35,362 nt of DNA from Nitrospirota bacterium. Its GTDB lineage: Bacteria > Nitrospirota > Thermodesulfovibrionia > UBA6902 > JAJYJJ01. The translations under genes were made by a program, and so were the position numbers. The notes beneath the pieces are model-generated. The model did not search any database and was not told the origin of the DNA. It saw only the letters and a list, made by a program, of their open reading frames with translations. The stretch covers positions 1-35,362 of the forward strand of contig JAJYJJ010000020.1 in the NCBI GenBank assembly GCA_021789595.1, written 5' to 3'. How positions within the stretch are numbered: position 1 is the first letter of the stretch; every line of letters starts with the position of its first letter. Positions 16,569 to 24,093 of this stretch are shown in pieces.

Positions 16569-17595
16569 ACCGAATTTTCGGTATACCGACAAAATAGTCA
16601 GCGATCTTACTCAGATAGCCGCTGCAAGGGAACTCGTGCTGAATTCTCCTTTTATTCCAAAATGGGAGGCCTCTCTCCGCCGGGAAGCGATTATCAGGTC
16701 TGCCCATTCATCAACCGCCATAGAAGGAAACAGACTGTCTCTGGAACAGGTCAGCGAGCTTGCGCAAGGCCGTGAAATCATGGCAACGCGAAAAGACAAG
16801 CAGGAAGTTCTGAATTATCTCAAAGTTCTCGAATCCATTGACAAACTCGCAGACGGCAAGATTAACGAAAAAAATCTTTTGCATATACATAAACTATTAA
16901 CAAAAAATACCCTCGAAAATCCTTCTGATTGCGGTGTTTATCGCACCCGCTATGTTGTAGTCGGGAACAGACTGACGGGAGAGGTTATTTTCAGGCCGCC
17001 TTCAAATGAAGATGTTCCACGGTTAATGAAAGCATTAATTGCATGGGTAAACTCTCCTGAGGCAAAGAGTCTTGACCCAGTTATAGAGGCAGGCGTTGCC
17101 CATTATGAATTTGTGCGAATCCATCCCTTTGTGGACGGTAATGGAAGAACAGCCCGTGTCCTTGCAACCATGATACTCTATCTTAGAGGTTTTGATGCGA
17201 AGCAGTTCTTCTGTCTGGATGACTACTATGACTCTGACAGACCTGCATATTACAGGGTTCTTCAGGGCGTGGATCAGAAGACCCTTGATTTAACCAAATG
17301 GCTTGAATATTTTGTTGAAGGCGTTAAGGTAAGCATTGCGTCTGTCAAAGAAAGGGTTATACGCCTCAGCAGTGAAAGACTGAGAAAGACGACAAAAGGG
17401 CAAATTGCTTTGACTGAAAGGCAGATGAAGATCGTAGAATTTATCAACCAGAATGCCCGCATAACAAATCGGGATGTGCGGGATATGTTTGAATTATCTG
17501 ACGAAGCTGTGCGGAAGGAGATTACCAAACTCACGAAGATAGGCGTTTTAAAGGGCAAAGGCAAAGGACGGGCAGTCTATTATGTCCTTCTATAA
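16552..17595 (+). CDS. Fic-domain AMP-transferase with C-terminal winged helix
   Basis: An intact protein of about 347 residues. The active site HPFVDGNGRTAR matches HPFx(D/E)GNGRxxR, so it should transfer AMP (or a similar nucleotide group) from ATP to a protein hydroxyl. The inhibitory helix motif SSTAIEGN ([S/T]xxxE[G/N]) lies N-terminal to the core, so it is self-inhibited (class II). The C-terminus (LTERQMKIVEFINQNARITNRDVRDMFELSDEAVRKEI) is a winged helix-turn-helix, suggesting DNA binding or autoregulation. GGAG is five bases before ATG 16552; ATG 16561 (MFKPNFRYTD) is an alternative closer to the usual family start. It is the only complete gene among the surrounding restriction-locus fragments. 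Confidence 0.9.
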   Translation: MLVMFKPNFRYTDKIVSDLTQIAAARELVLNSPFIPKWEASLRREAIIRSAHSSTAIEGNRLSLEQVSELAQGREIMATRKDKQEVLNYLKVLESIDKLADGKINEKNLLHIHKLLTKNTLENPSDCGVYRTRYVVVGNRLTGEVIFRPPSNEDVPRLMKALIAWVNSPEAKSLDPVIEAGVAHYEFVRIHPFVDGNGRTARVLATMILYLRGFDAKQFFCLDDYYDSDRPAYYRVLQGVDQKTLDLTKWLEYFVEGVKVSIASVKERVIRLSSERLRKTTKGQIALTERQMKIVEFINQNARITNRDVRDMFELSDEAVRKEITKLTKIGVLKGKGKGRAVYYVLL

Positions 17596-17596
17596 T

Positions 17597-17632
17597 GGTT
17601 GGCGATTAGGTTGGTGATTAGGTTGGCGATCA
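17597..17632 (+). repeat. Three 12-bp tandem repeats just after the Fic gene
   Basis: GGTTGGCGATTA, GGTTGGTGATTA and GGTTGGCGATCA lie head to tail directly after the Fic stop codon. Each unit differs from the next by one or two bases. No function is evident; slippage at a deletion endpoint would explain it. Confidence 0.75.
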
Positions 17633-17666
17633 GGAAAAGTCTGGTTTATGATTAGAAGGGGGTACA

Positions 17667-17747
17667 GTGTCATTAGCCGTTGACAACCCGATTTTAAACA
17701 ATCCCTTTGAAGAACCGAGGGAATACTGGATTTTTATAAGCTTCTAA
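17667..17747 (+). pseudogene. N-terminal scrap of a Res-like restriction helicase
   Basis: From GTG 17667, after an AAGGGGG ribosome site, 26 residues read MSLAVDNPILNNPFEEPREYW and then IFISF and stop. A-[IV]-[ED]-N-P-I-L-N-x-P-F-x-E-P-x-x-[HY]-[WF] is how DEAD/DEAH restriction helicases of the type III-like kind begin (the BPTD_3080-like group, from memory). The gene is cut after about 21 matching residues. As the last fragment of the array it mirrors the Mod scrap at the other end, as expected for a collapsed mod...res locus. The bases from here to mqnA (17748-17798) hold nothing notable. Confidence 0.6.
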
Positions 17748-17798
17748 GGATATTTACACTGGCATCAGGGAGATTTTCAGACTAATAAAATAATCAGG

Positions 17799-18599
17799 TT
17801 AAATAAGTTTATATTTCTTTAGATATTCTTCAAAAAGTCCTAACCCCTTCATGTGCCTTTCTTTGAGGTCGTATGATATCCCTTTCCAGTAGGACACAAG
17901 TTCATCTTCTGAAATGACAGCCCTTAGAGGCGATGCCTCTGCAATAATACTCAGATCCTTGAGTGCAGTTTCTTTTGCATGGTTTAAATCGTTCCTGAAT
18001 CTTTCAAAAAGTTCCTTTTCTTCAACGCAGCAATCCCTGCCTGTAATCCACAGGGCAAAGACAAAGGGAAGCCCTGTATATCTATACCATAGCTCTCCAA
18101 GGTCATAGATATAGAGTTTGTGCCATTTGCGGGCCTCTATCAGTGCTTCATCGCCAATAAGAAGATAGGCTGTATTTGACCGAATAGCCTCTTCAAGGAC
18201 TTGTCCTGACGGTCTTAGACGGCAGTCTATCTCATAGAATTCCTTCAAGATAATCTCAAGTAAAGCAGTAGAGGTCTCAGACTGTGACGATGTAAGGATA
18301 TCCAATCCTGCCAATGTCTCTATGGGCCTCCTGCTGAAAAGAAATATGCTTCCCACAGGTCCTTCGGAGCTTATGGAATGACCATTGATAAGGATGTATC
18401 TATCCCTATTCCTCATATACTCGATGGATGAAGAGGGACTGATGTCTATCCTGCCTTCCCTCACCAGCCTGTTGAGGCCCGACGGCACACCGTCTATAAA
18501 TTCATATTTAGAGCAATCACTGTCTCGTTGCAGGATGTAGAATATCGGGAATAGATTTGCGTATGCGATTCTGCCAATCCTGAGTCTGCGGTTAGTCAA
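17799..18599 (-). CDS. mqnA: Chorismate dehydratase, futalosine-pathway menaquinone synthesis
   Basis: MqnA removes water from chorismate to give 3-enolpyruvoyl-benzoate, the first step of the futalosine route to menaquinone. The 266-residue protein starts RLRIGRIAYANLFPIFYIL. It has GVPSGLNRLVREGRIDISPSSSIEY, the region around SISSEGPVGSIFLFSRRP and LLIGDEALIEA, and the LGELWYRYTGLPFVFALW stretch typical of the MqnA/MqnD fold. It stands without other mqn genes in the window and may be co-transcribed with the ArsR gene just upstream (22 bases). It fits an organism using menaquinone for anaerobic respiration. Confidence 0.92.
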   Translation of the reverse strand: MTNRRLRIGRIAYANLFPIFYILQRDSDCSKYEFIDGVPSGLNRLVREGRIDISPSSSIEYMRNRDRYILINGHSISSEGPVGSIFLFSRRPIETLAGLDILTSSQSETSTALLEIILKEFYEIDCRLRPSGQVLEEAIRSNTAYLLIGDEALIEARKWHKLYIYDLGELWYRYTGLPFVFALWITGRDCCVEEKELFERFRNDLNHAKETALKDLSIIAEASPLRAVISEDELVSYWKGISYDLKERHMKGLGLFEEYLKKYKLI

Positions 18600-18621
18600 A
18601 GGGTCTTAATCCTGCTTTTGT

Positions 18622-19047
18622 CTATACCTTGATCTCGACAGGCTGTTTCTGATTCACTCTCTCTATAAGTTTCTTCCTCTCGCTCATCTGTTCAACAAGG
18701 ACCTCACGCATCAGGATACATGCCTGGATTACCTTTGAATTGGCCACGCTGTAATATATATTTACCCCTTCCCTCCTTGTTGAGACTATGCCTTTATGCC
18801 TCATAACAGCAAGGTGCTGGGATACATTTGCCTTTGGGACATTCAGCCTGTCCACTATCTCAGTCACTGTCAGCTCGCCTTCCTTCAGGATATTCAGTAT
18901 CTCAAGCCTTTTAGGGTTGGCAAGGGTTTTACAGGTTTCTGCCTGCAGCTCGAAAATGGCCTTTTCAGGATTCTTTTTCATTGTTTTATGATAATCATTT
19001 ACACAGTAATAATCAAGTGCCCGAATTGCCATCCTATAAATATGCAA
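18622..19047 (-). CDS. ArsR-family winged-helix repressor
   Basis: The core CKTLANPKRLEILNILKEGEL, TVTEIVDRLNVPKANVSQHLAVMRHKGIV and REGVNIYYSV is an ArsR/SmtB winged helix. There is a Cys in the first helix (AETCKTLANP) and one near the end (VIQACILMREVL); together they could sense thiol, sulfide or metal, but no standard metal motif (CVC, or the DxHx10HxxE site) is complete. AAGGAGG at 19058-19064 fixes translation near here: TTG 19047 is at a good distance, GTG 19056 is too close, and the homologous part begins at MKKNPEKA (18981). It precedes mqnA on the same strand and is divergent from the HxlR gene. Confidence 0.85.
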   Translation of the reverse strand: MHIYRMAIRALDYYCVNDYHKTMKKNPEKAIFELQAETCKTLANPKRLEILNILKEGELTVTEIVDRLNVPKANVSQHLAVMRHKGIVSTRREGVNIYYSVANSKVIQACILMREVLVEQMSERKKLIERVNQKQPVEIKV

Positions 19048-19134
19048 TAATTCCACCCCTCCTTCTTCTTGCTTTAAACATCAGTTTGTTGTATCTTATA
19101 GCCATTACAATCAATTTGTAAGTATGCACTTTTT

Positions 19135-19159
19135 TATAATATAGTTACCAAAAAGTAAG
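19135..19159 (+). promoter_or_regulatory. Promoter -10 and likely HxlR operator
   Basis: A perfect -10 TATAAT lies at 19135-19140. No good -35 is present, which suggests an activator or a weak promoter. Immediately downstream GTTAC-N6-GTAAG (19144-19159) forms an imperfect palindrome overlapping the expected start (~19147). HxlR-type regulators commonly bind GTAAC-like half-sites around their own promoter, so self-repression is likely. Confidence 0.5.
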
Positions 19160-19174
19160 TATTGCGGAGGATAA

Positions 19175-19513
19175 ATGGCTAACAAAAAGATAGGCTGTCC
19201 TGTGGAGGTAACGCTGTCATTAGTTGGGGATAAGTGGAAAGTGTTTATATTAAAAGAACTGCTTGAAAGGACAAAGAGATTTGGTGAACTCCATAGGGCC
19301 ATCTCAGGCATAAGTCAAAAGACGCTGACCCAACAGCTAAGACAGATGGAGAAAGACGGTCTTGTAAAAAGAAAGGTTTACGCAGAGGTGCCACCACGGG
19401 TAGAGTATTCTTTAACAAAAATCGGAAGGAGCTTGAAATCCATTCTCGATGCGATGCATAAATGGGGAGGCAACTATGCTGCATTAAAGTGTAAGGAACA
19501 GCAGGATGAATAG
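19175..19513 (+). CDS. HxlR-family winged-helix regulator
   Basis: A 112-residue protein with the family core CPVEVTLSLVGDKWKVFILKEL, RFGELHRAISGISQKTLTQQLRQMEKDGLV and VPPRVEYSLTKIGRSL. The Cys before P-V-E is the redox- or electrophile-sensing Cys seen in YodB/HypR-type members. GGAGG sits 6 bases before the ATG. It overlaps the phzF-like gene by eight bases (ATGAATAG), so the enzyme is probably its target or partner: a pair of sensor and detoxification or isomerase enzyme. Confidence 0.92.
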   Translation: MANKKIGCPVEVTLSLVGDKWKVFILKELLERTKRFGELHRAISGISQKTLTQQLRQMEKDGLVKRKVYAEVPPRVEYSLTKIGRSLKSILDAMHKWGGNYAALKCKEQQDE

Positions 19514-20390
19514 TTTCCACATCCTTGATGTCTTTGCTGAACAGAAGTATGCCGGCAATCAGCTTGCTGTGGTGATTGTTGAAAAACCTATTTCTGATTC
19601 TGCGATGCAGAAGATTGCTAAGGAAATTAATTTCTCGGAGACGACATTCATCCTCTCCGGTATTCCTGAGAATAACGGCGGCTACAATGTCCGCATATTT
19701 ACGCCTGAGAAAGAGGTTCCTTTTGCAGGGCATCCAACATTGGGAACTGCCTATGTGATACAGAAAGAGATTATCAAAAAACCTGTTGACACTGTCATCC
19801 TTAATTTAAAGGCAGGACAGATACCGGTAAAATTGGATTATAGAGATGAAAGAATTGAAATGCTGACAATGAAACAGATTGAGCCAACCTTTGGAAAAAC
19901 ATTTGATGCAGAGGAGATTGCATCAGTATTAAATCTCGATAAATCTGATATTGATGAGAGATTTCCCATACAAGAGGTCTCCACAGGATTGCCCTTTATC
20001 ATTGTGCCTTTAAAATCCCTCAGTGCTGTAAAAAAAGCTTGCATAGACAAAGAAAATTATTTTGAGTTGATTAAAGATGTGGATGCAAAGGCAATATTTA
20101 TATTCTGCCCTGGGACATATAAGAAAGAAAACCATCTGAATGCCCGCATGTTTGCCCCTTATTACGGCATTGATGAAGACCCCGCCACAGGCAGCGCAAA
20201 CGGATGCCTGGCAGGGTATCTGGTAAGACATAATTATTTTGGCAAAGACCATATTGATATCATGGTCGAACAGGGCTACGAAATAGGAAGACCGTCTTTA
20301 TTGTTTTTAGAGGCAAAGAGGGAAGGTGTTGCCATAGAGGTCTATGTAAGCGGCAAGGTTATAACGGTTGCAAAGGGAGTTCTGTTATAA
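19506..20390 (+). CDS. PhzF-family isomerase/epimerase-like protein
   Basis: A 294-residue PhzF-fold protein with two similar halves. FHILDVFAEQKYAGNQLAVV opens it, the catalytic Glu is in EINFSETTFIL near residue 46, VPFAGHPTLGTAYVI follows, and the second half has DEDPATGSANGCLAGYL. PhzF isomerises an intermediate of phenazine synthesis, but most bacterial members are of unknown substrate, and there are no phenazine genes here. Coupling to an HxlR sensor suggests induction by a small reactive molecule. Confidence 0.9.
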   Translation: MNSFHILDVFAEQKYAGNQLAVVIVEKPISDSAMQKIAKEINFSETTFILSGIPENNGGYNVRIFTPEKEVPFAGHPTLGTAYVIQKEIIKKPVDTVILNLKAGQIPVKLDYRDERIEMLTMKQIEPTFGKTFDAEEIASVLNLDKSDIDERFPIQEVSTGLPFIIVPLKSLSAVKKACIDKENYFELIKDVDAKAIFIFCPGTYKKENHLNARMFAPYYGIDEDPATGSANGCLAGYLVRHNYFGKDHIDIMVEQGYEIGRPSLLFLEAKREGVAIEVYVSGKVITVAKGVLL

Positions 20391-20396
20391 TTCCCT

Positions 20397-21668
20397 ATGC
20401 GTTTTATTGCTGACCTCCATATCCATTCAAGATATTCAAGGGCAACAAGCAAAGATATGTCCCCTGAAAGCATATGGAAATGGGCACAACTTAAAGGGAT
20501 TACAGTCATTGGCACAGGGGACTTTACCCATCCCCAATGGTTTAAGGAGCTCAATGAAAAACTGGAATCCTCTCTCAACGGATTATTCAGGTTACGAAAG
20601 GATTTCAGGACGAATAACATTCCTGATTCCTGTAAGGCAGATGTCTTTTTTCTCCTTTCTGCAGAGATAAGCTGCATTTACAGTAAAAATGGGAAAACAC
20701 GGAAGATACACTCCATCTTATTTGTCCCTGATTTCACCGATGCTGCAAAGATAAACGTAGCCCTTTCAAAGATTGGAAACCTCAATGCGGACGGAAGGCC
20801 TATACTCGGGCTTGATGCAAGAGAACTATTGAAAATACTGATGAATGAAGCGCCGGATGGCATGCTCATCCCTGCCCATGCATGGACTCCCCATTTTTCT
20901 GTATTTGGTTCAGAATCTGGCTTTGATTCTCTTGAGGAATGTTTTGAAGAACTAACACCCCATATTTATGCTATTGAGACAGGGCTTTCATCAGACCCGC
21001 CAATGAACTGGAGGCTTTCGGCGCTTGATAAAATAACACTCATCTCCAATTCAGACGCCCATTCGCCGAACAAGATAGGCCGGGAGGCAAATATATTTGA
21101 CACGGAGATTTCTTATAAGGCAATGATGGATGCATTAAAGACAAAAAAGGGCTTTCTCGGAACCATCGAGTTCTTTCCGGAGGAAGGCAAATATCACTAC
21201 GACGGACACAGGACATGCAGCATAAGCTTATCACCAAAAGAAACCATCAAACATAATTATCTCTGTCCCATATGTGGCAAACGGGTAACGGTCGGCGTTA
21301 TGCACAGGGTCGAAAAACTTGCGGATAGGGAAGATGGTTTTAGCCCACAAGGAGCACCGCCCTATTATTCCATAATCCCTTTGCCTGAAATTATAGCAGA
21401 GGTTTTGAAAGTGGGCGTAAACAGCAAGGCAGTGGCTAATGAATATCAAAAGCTACTACAGAAACTCGGCAGTGAGTTTAAAATCCTCATGGATGTTCCG
21501 CTAAATGATATTGAACAGGCAGGCTCGCCACTTCTCAGGGAAGCAATATCCCGTATGCGTATAGGAAATGTCCACATCGCACCAGGCTTTGACGGAGAAT
21601 ACGGCAAGATAAAGATATTTGAGGCAGTGGAGAGGAAGGAGATAAAGGGGCAGGGAATGCTGTTTTGA
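20397..21668 (+). CDS. Endonuclease Q family protein (PHP domain)
   Basis: A 423-residue protein with an N-terminal PHP metal site (IADLHIHSRYSRATSKDM, later ISCIYSKNGKTRKIHSILF, PAHAWTPHFSVFGSESGF and ISNSDAHSPNKIGREAN). A Cys-rich zinc element near HNYLCPICGKRVTVGVMHR follows. This matches endonuclease Q, which nicks 5' of deaminated bases (uracil, hypoxanthine, xanthine) and abasic sites. The last five residues are QGMLF, shaped like a sliding-clamp-binding peptide; archaeal relatives work with PCNA. A UvrD-type helicase and a repair-linked radical SAM gene lie beyond the 3.4-kb patchwork downstream. Confidence 0.88.
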   Translation: MRFIADLHIHSRYSRATSKDMSPESIWKWAQLKGITVIGTGDFTHPQWFKELNEKLESSLNGLFRLRKDFRTNNIPDSCKADVFFLLSAEISCIYSKNGKTRKIHSILFVPDFTDAAKINVALSKIGNLNADGRPILGLDARELLKILMNEAPDGMLIPAHAWTPHFSVFGSESGFDSLEECFEELTPHIYAIETGLSSDPPMNWRLSALDKITLISNSDAHSPNKIGREANIFDTEISYKAMMDALKTKKGFLGTIEFFPEEGKYHYDGHRTCSISLSPKETIKHNYLCPICGKRVTVGVMHRVEKLADREDGFSPQGAPPYYSIIPLPEIIAEVLKVGVNSKAVANEYQKLLQKLGSEFKILMDVPLNDIEQAGSPLLREAISRMRIGNVHIAPGFDGEYGKIKIFEAVERKEIKGQGMLF

Positions 21669-21674
21669 ATGATA

Positions 21675-21789
21675 TTTGCTATCTTCTTTCAAAAGCAGTT
21701 GCTCAGGTGAAGGCAGAAAATCTTTAACGACTCTCAATTTCCCCATCTGTATTTTAGCTCTTCATAGTATTCCCCTTTATTGACCTAAC
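21675..21789 (-). pseudogene. Toxin-antitoxin scar: toxin 3' end and antitoxin 5' end
   Basis: On the minus strand one frame ends VNKGEYYEELKYRWGN and stop. A second frame starts in the same bases (ATG 21744-21746) and reads MGKLRVVKDFLPSPEQLLLK then EDSK before running into the end of the endonuclease Q gene. From memory, R-V-V-K-D-F-L-P-x-P-E-x-L-x-x-K is typical of small CopG/ribbon-helix-helix antitoxins whose start overlaps a toxin stop. Seen: the overlap and the truncations on both sides. Inferred: a module cut down to its junction. Confidence 0.45.
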
Positions 21790-21846
21790 GTTGGAGTTCA
21801 AAATACGACAAAAGCGTAGCTCTTGGCAGTCCACACAACGAAGGGG

Positions 21847-22173
21847 TTAGATTTCTGTCCCATCGAGCATTGCGCTCCATAACCTGCCTGTTCTTTTGTA
21901 TGTCCTGTTTATATACTGAGTATAACAAAGGGTTACTCCCTGCATCATTTTGTGTAGGGACTCTTCTTTTTTCGGCCTCGCCAATAAGTGAACATGATTG
22001 CTCATAAGACAGTAGGCAAGGACAGGTGAGTTCCATTTATCTGCATATTTATTGAGTAACGATAAATAGTTCTCTCTGTCTTTCTTATTGAAGAAAAACT
22101 TTTCCTTATTATTTCCTCTTTGGACTATATGATGTGGAAAACCTACTGCAACCGCTCTTGCTATTCTCGGCAT
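21847..22173 (-). pseudogene. REP-associated tyrosine transposase (Y1/HUH), C-terminally truncated
   Basis: A 108-residue piece starting MPRIARAVAVGFPHHIVQRG. It contains the HUH-type metal motif in LMSNHVHLLARP and the presumed nucleophile Tyr in TLCYTQYINRTY. Full proteins are ~200-250 residues and continue after G-R-L-W with a conserved Trp/Arg block; here the frame becomes unrelated (SAMLDGTEI) and stops. So the catalytic core is mostly present but the end is lost. A TTGACA on the minus strand (22212-22217) may be its promoter. It lies at the junction with the truncated hemerythrin gene. Confidence 0.75.
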
Positions 22174-22224
22174 AAAAGGATTCTATAAAATAAATTCTAT
22201 AAATTCTCATGTGTCAAGAAAATA

Positions 22225-22239
22225 TGGGATGTGTCCCCA
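22225..22239. repeat. Small REP-like hairpin beside the transposase
   Basis: TGGG-ATGTGTC-CCCA can fold into a short GC hairpin (the 15-base core TGGGATGTGTCCCCA). Short hairpins with a GTGTCC/GGGACA-type core are what REP-associated transposases recognise. Only one copy is in the window, so this is a suggestion. Confidence 0.35.
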
Positions 22240-22248
22240 ATTACCTTT

Positions 22249-22371
22249 TCAAACTTTTGCAACCGCTTTTGCCGCCTCACCTACTTTGCCACTTTCTTTC
22301 GTGGCTTTGACCAGCTCGGCATGAAGTTCGTCGTGCTCCAGCTTCATAGGTTGGGGAATCTTGAATTCCAT
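22249..22371 (-). pseudogene. Hemerythrin-domain protein, N-terminal fragment
   Basis: From ATG 22371, behind AAGGAG, 40 residues read MEFKIPQPMKLEHDELH and continue AELVKATKESGKVGEAAKAVAKV to a stop. L-x-x-E-H-[DE]-x-[LI]-H is the start of bacterial hemerythrin-like domains, with the first iron-ligand His. The other helices and ligands are missing. The break coincides with the REP-like hairpin and transposase segment, so insertion or deletion there likely removed the rest. It is on the same strand as the NADH dehydrogenase gene, 36 bases downstream. Confidence 0.65.
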
Positions 22372-22407
22372 GGTTTGATCTCCTTTTGTTTAACGATGTG
22401 TTTCAAA

Positions 22408-23733
22408 TCAATGCTCTTCTTTGTGCATTTCAACTTCAGTCGCAAACATCTTATCGCCATCGCCGGTGATCAGCCGCGCTGAACGTTGAAAGGTTATGTA
22501 CGCCCACGCCCATTCAAACAGCACAATGAACCGGTTACGAAATCCGATCAAAAAGAAGATATGGACAAAAATCCAGGCAATCCAAGCGGCAAACCCGGAC
22601 AATTTCACCACGCCAAAATTCGCGACGGCCGCAGCCCGTCCGATGGTTGCCAGTGCCCCCCTGTCCACATAGCGGAATGGTTCGGAAGACAGCCCTTGAC
22701 AGCGCAGTAGGATGTTCTTGGCCGCATGACGGCCTTGCTGGATAGCGACCGGAGCGAGACCTGGCAACGGTTTGCCAGTTTGATGAATAAAGGCAGCCAG
22801 ATCACCGATTACAAAGACCTCCGGATGACTGGGAACGCTCAGGTCCGGTTCTATCAGCACGCGGCCTGCGCGATCCAGCGGCACGCCGAGTGATTGAGCC
22901 AAAGGCGAAGCTATTACGCCAGCGGCCCAGAGCACCGTTGCGGCAGGAATTTGTTCGTTTCCGATCACAACCACCCTCGGCTGGATCGAGGTCACTGGCG
23001 AATTCTTGCGTACTTCCACGCACAGCTTTCTGAGCGACACCTCAGCTTTGGCGGAAAGATCTTCGGGGAAAGATGGCAGAACTCGCGGTCCCGCTTCGAC
23101 CAGAATGATCCGGGCATGCCGGGGATCGATATTGCGAAAATCTCGCGCCATCACCTTGCATGCGATTTCTCCAATCGCTCCCGCCAGTTCGACACCGGTC
23201 GGCCCCGCACCCACAATCACAAATGTGAGCAGCGCCTGCCGTTTGGCTTTGTCCGTTTCACGCTCAGCCTTTTCGAAAGCAAAAAGAATGCGTCGTCTGA
23301 TTTGCAGCGCGTCATCGATACTCTTTAGTCCAGGTGCATACACCTCCCACTCCGGATGTCCAAAGTAAGAATGACTGGCGCCCGTAGCCAGAATTAGGTA
23401 ATCGTAGCTGATCTTGCCGTCGTGCAATACAAGCTTTCTGGCTTTTACGTCAACCGCAATCGCTTCCGCGAGGAATACTTCAGTATTTCTCTGCCGCCTT
23501 ACGACGCTGCGAATGGGATAAGCAATGTCGTTCGGAGAAAGGCCTGCCGTCGCAACTTGGTACAGCAAAGGTTGAAACAGATGATAATTGTGACGGTCAA
23601 TCACTGTGATCCGCACCGGAGCGTGTTTAAGTGCACGAACAGCATAAAGGCCACCGAATCCAGCGCCCACAATAACCACGCGAGGCTCGCCACGCTGTTG
23701 TATAGTTTGGTTCATAATGGCTGCTCTTGGCAA
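22408..23733 (-). CDS. Type II NADH dehydrogenase-like FAD oxidoreductase
   Basis: A 441-residue two-dinucleotide-fold flavoprotein. It has the FAD motif VVIVGAGFGGLYAVRAL at the N-terminus, RHNYHLFQPLLYQVATAGLSP, and the NAD(P) motif FVIVGAGPTGVELAGAI near residue 180. VFVIGDLAAF and APVAIQQGRHAAKNIL follow. The C-terminal amphipathic segment (WIAWIFVHIFFLIGFRNR) anchors it to the membrane, as in NDH-2, which passes electrons from NADH to quinone without pumping protons. AGGAGG precedes a TTG start; ATG 23715 is an alternative. The DNA is visibly richer in GC, with GCG/CGC-type codons unlike its neighbours, so lateral transfer is likely. Confidence 0.9.
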   Translation of the reverse strand: MPRAAIMNQTIQQRGEPRVVIVGAGFGGLYAVRALKHAPVRITVIDRHNYHLFQPLLYQVATAGLSPNDIAYPIRSVVRRQRNTEVFLAEAIAVDVKARKLVLHDGKISYDYLILATGASHSYFGHPEWEVYAPGLKSIDDALQIRRRILFAFEKAERETDKAKRQALLTFVIVGAGPTGVELAGAIGEIACKVMARDFRNIDPRHARIILVEAGPRVLPSFPEDLSAKAEVSLRKLCVEVRKNSPVTSIQPRVVVIGNEQIPAATVLWAAGVIASPLAQSLGVPLDRAGRVLIEPDLSVPSHPEVFVIGDLAAFIHQTGKPLPGLAPVAIQQGRHAAKNILLRCQGLSSEPFRYVDRGALATIGRAAAVANFGVVKLSGFAAWIAWIFVHIFFLIGFRNRFIVLFEWAWAYITFQRSARLITGDGDKMFATEVEMHKEEH

Positions 23734-23790
23734 TCGAGGGAATTCCTCCTATGTTTTTTCTTGGTTCTGATGGTTTGCCAAATATATCCT

Positions 23791-24042
23791 TTATGTCTCA
23801 ATTTTGACATGCAGCAGCTCGATCGAATTGAGAAATACCAGACGGGTGTTCTTTGGTTTGCGCATCCCGGTCACTGCGCGACCGATGTACGGCGCGCCTC
23901 TCATGATGTGCCAGTCAAATGGATTGACGGAAGCCGCGCGAACTCGTACCAGCACTTCATCATCCTTGACCACCGGCTTGTCCAGCTCTTGGAGTTCCAG
24001 GACATCAGGTGAGCCGTACTTGTGGTAGACTATTGCCTTCAT
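23791..24042 (-). pseudogene. Zinc-type quinone reductase/alcohol dehydrogenase, N-terminal fragment
   Basis: From ATG 24042, behind AGGAGA, it reads [20 protein letters not shown], then [25 protein letters not shown]-type sequence. This is the standard opening of NADPH:quinone reductase-like MDR proteins (V-R-V-x-A-A-S-V-N-P-x-D). After about 65 residues it becomes unrelated and stops at residue 83, where the family would continue with the G-x-D-x-A-G segment and the Rossmann fold. It lies upstream of the NDH-2 gene on the same strand, with similar GC-rich composition, as part of one imported block. Confidence 0.75.
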
Positions 24043-24093
24043 CTCATTCTCCTGATCTGTCGCGTGCTTGTGGGAGTCGGCCTAACAATTACT

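Noticed and set aside
22894-24028. Long plus-strand open frames opposite the NDH-2 and quinone-reductase region
   Set aside because: They are antisense shadows common in GC-rich coding DNA; the minus-strand proteins have clear family motifs.
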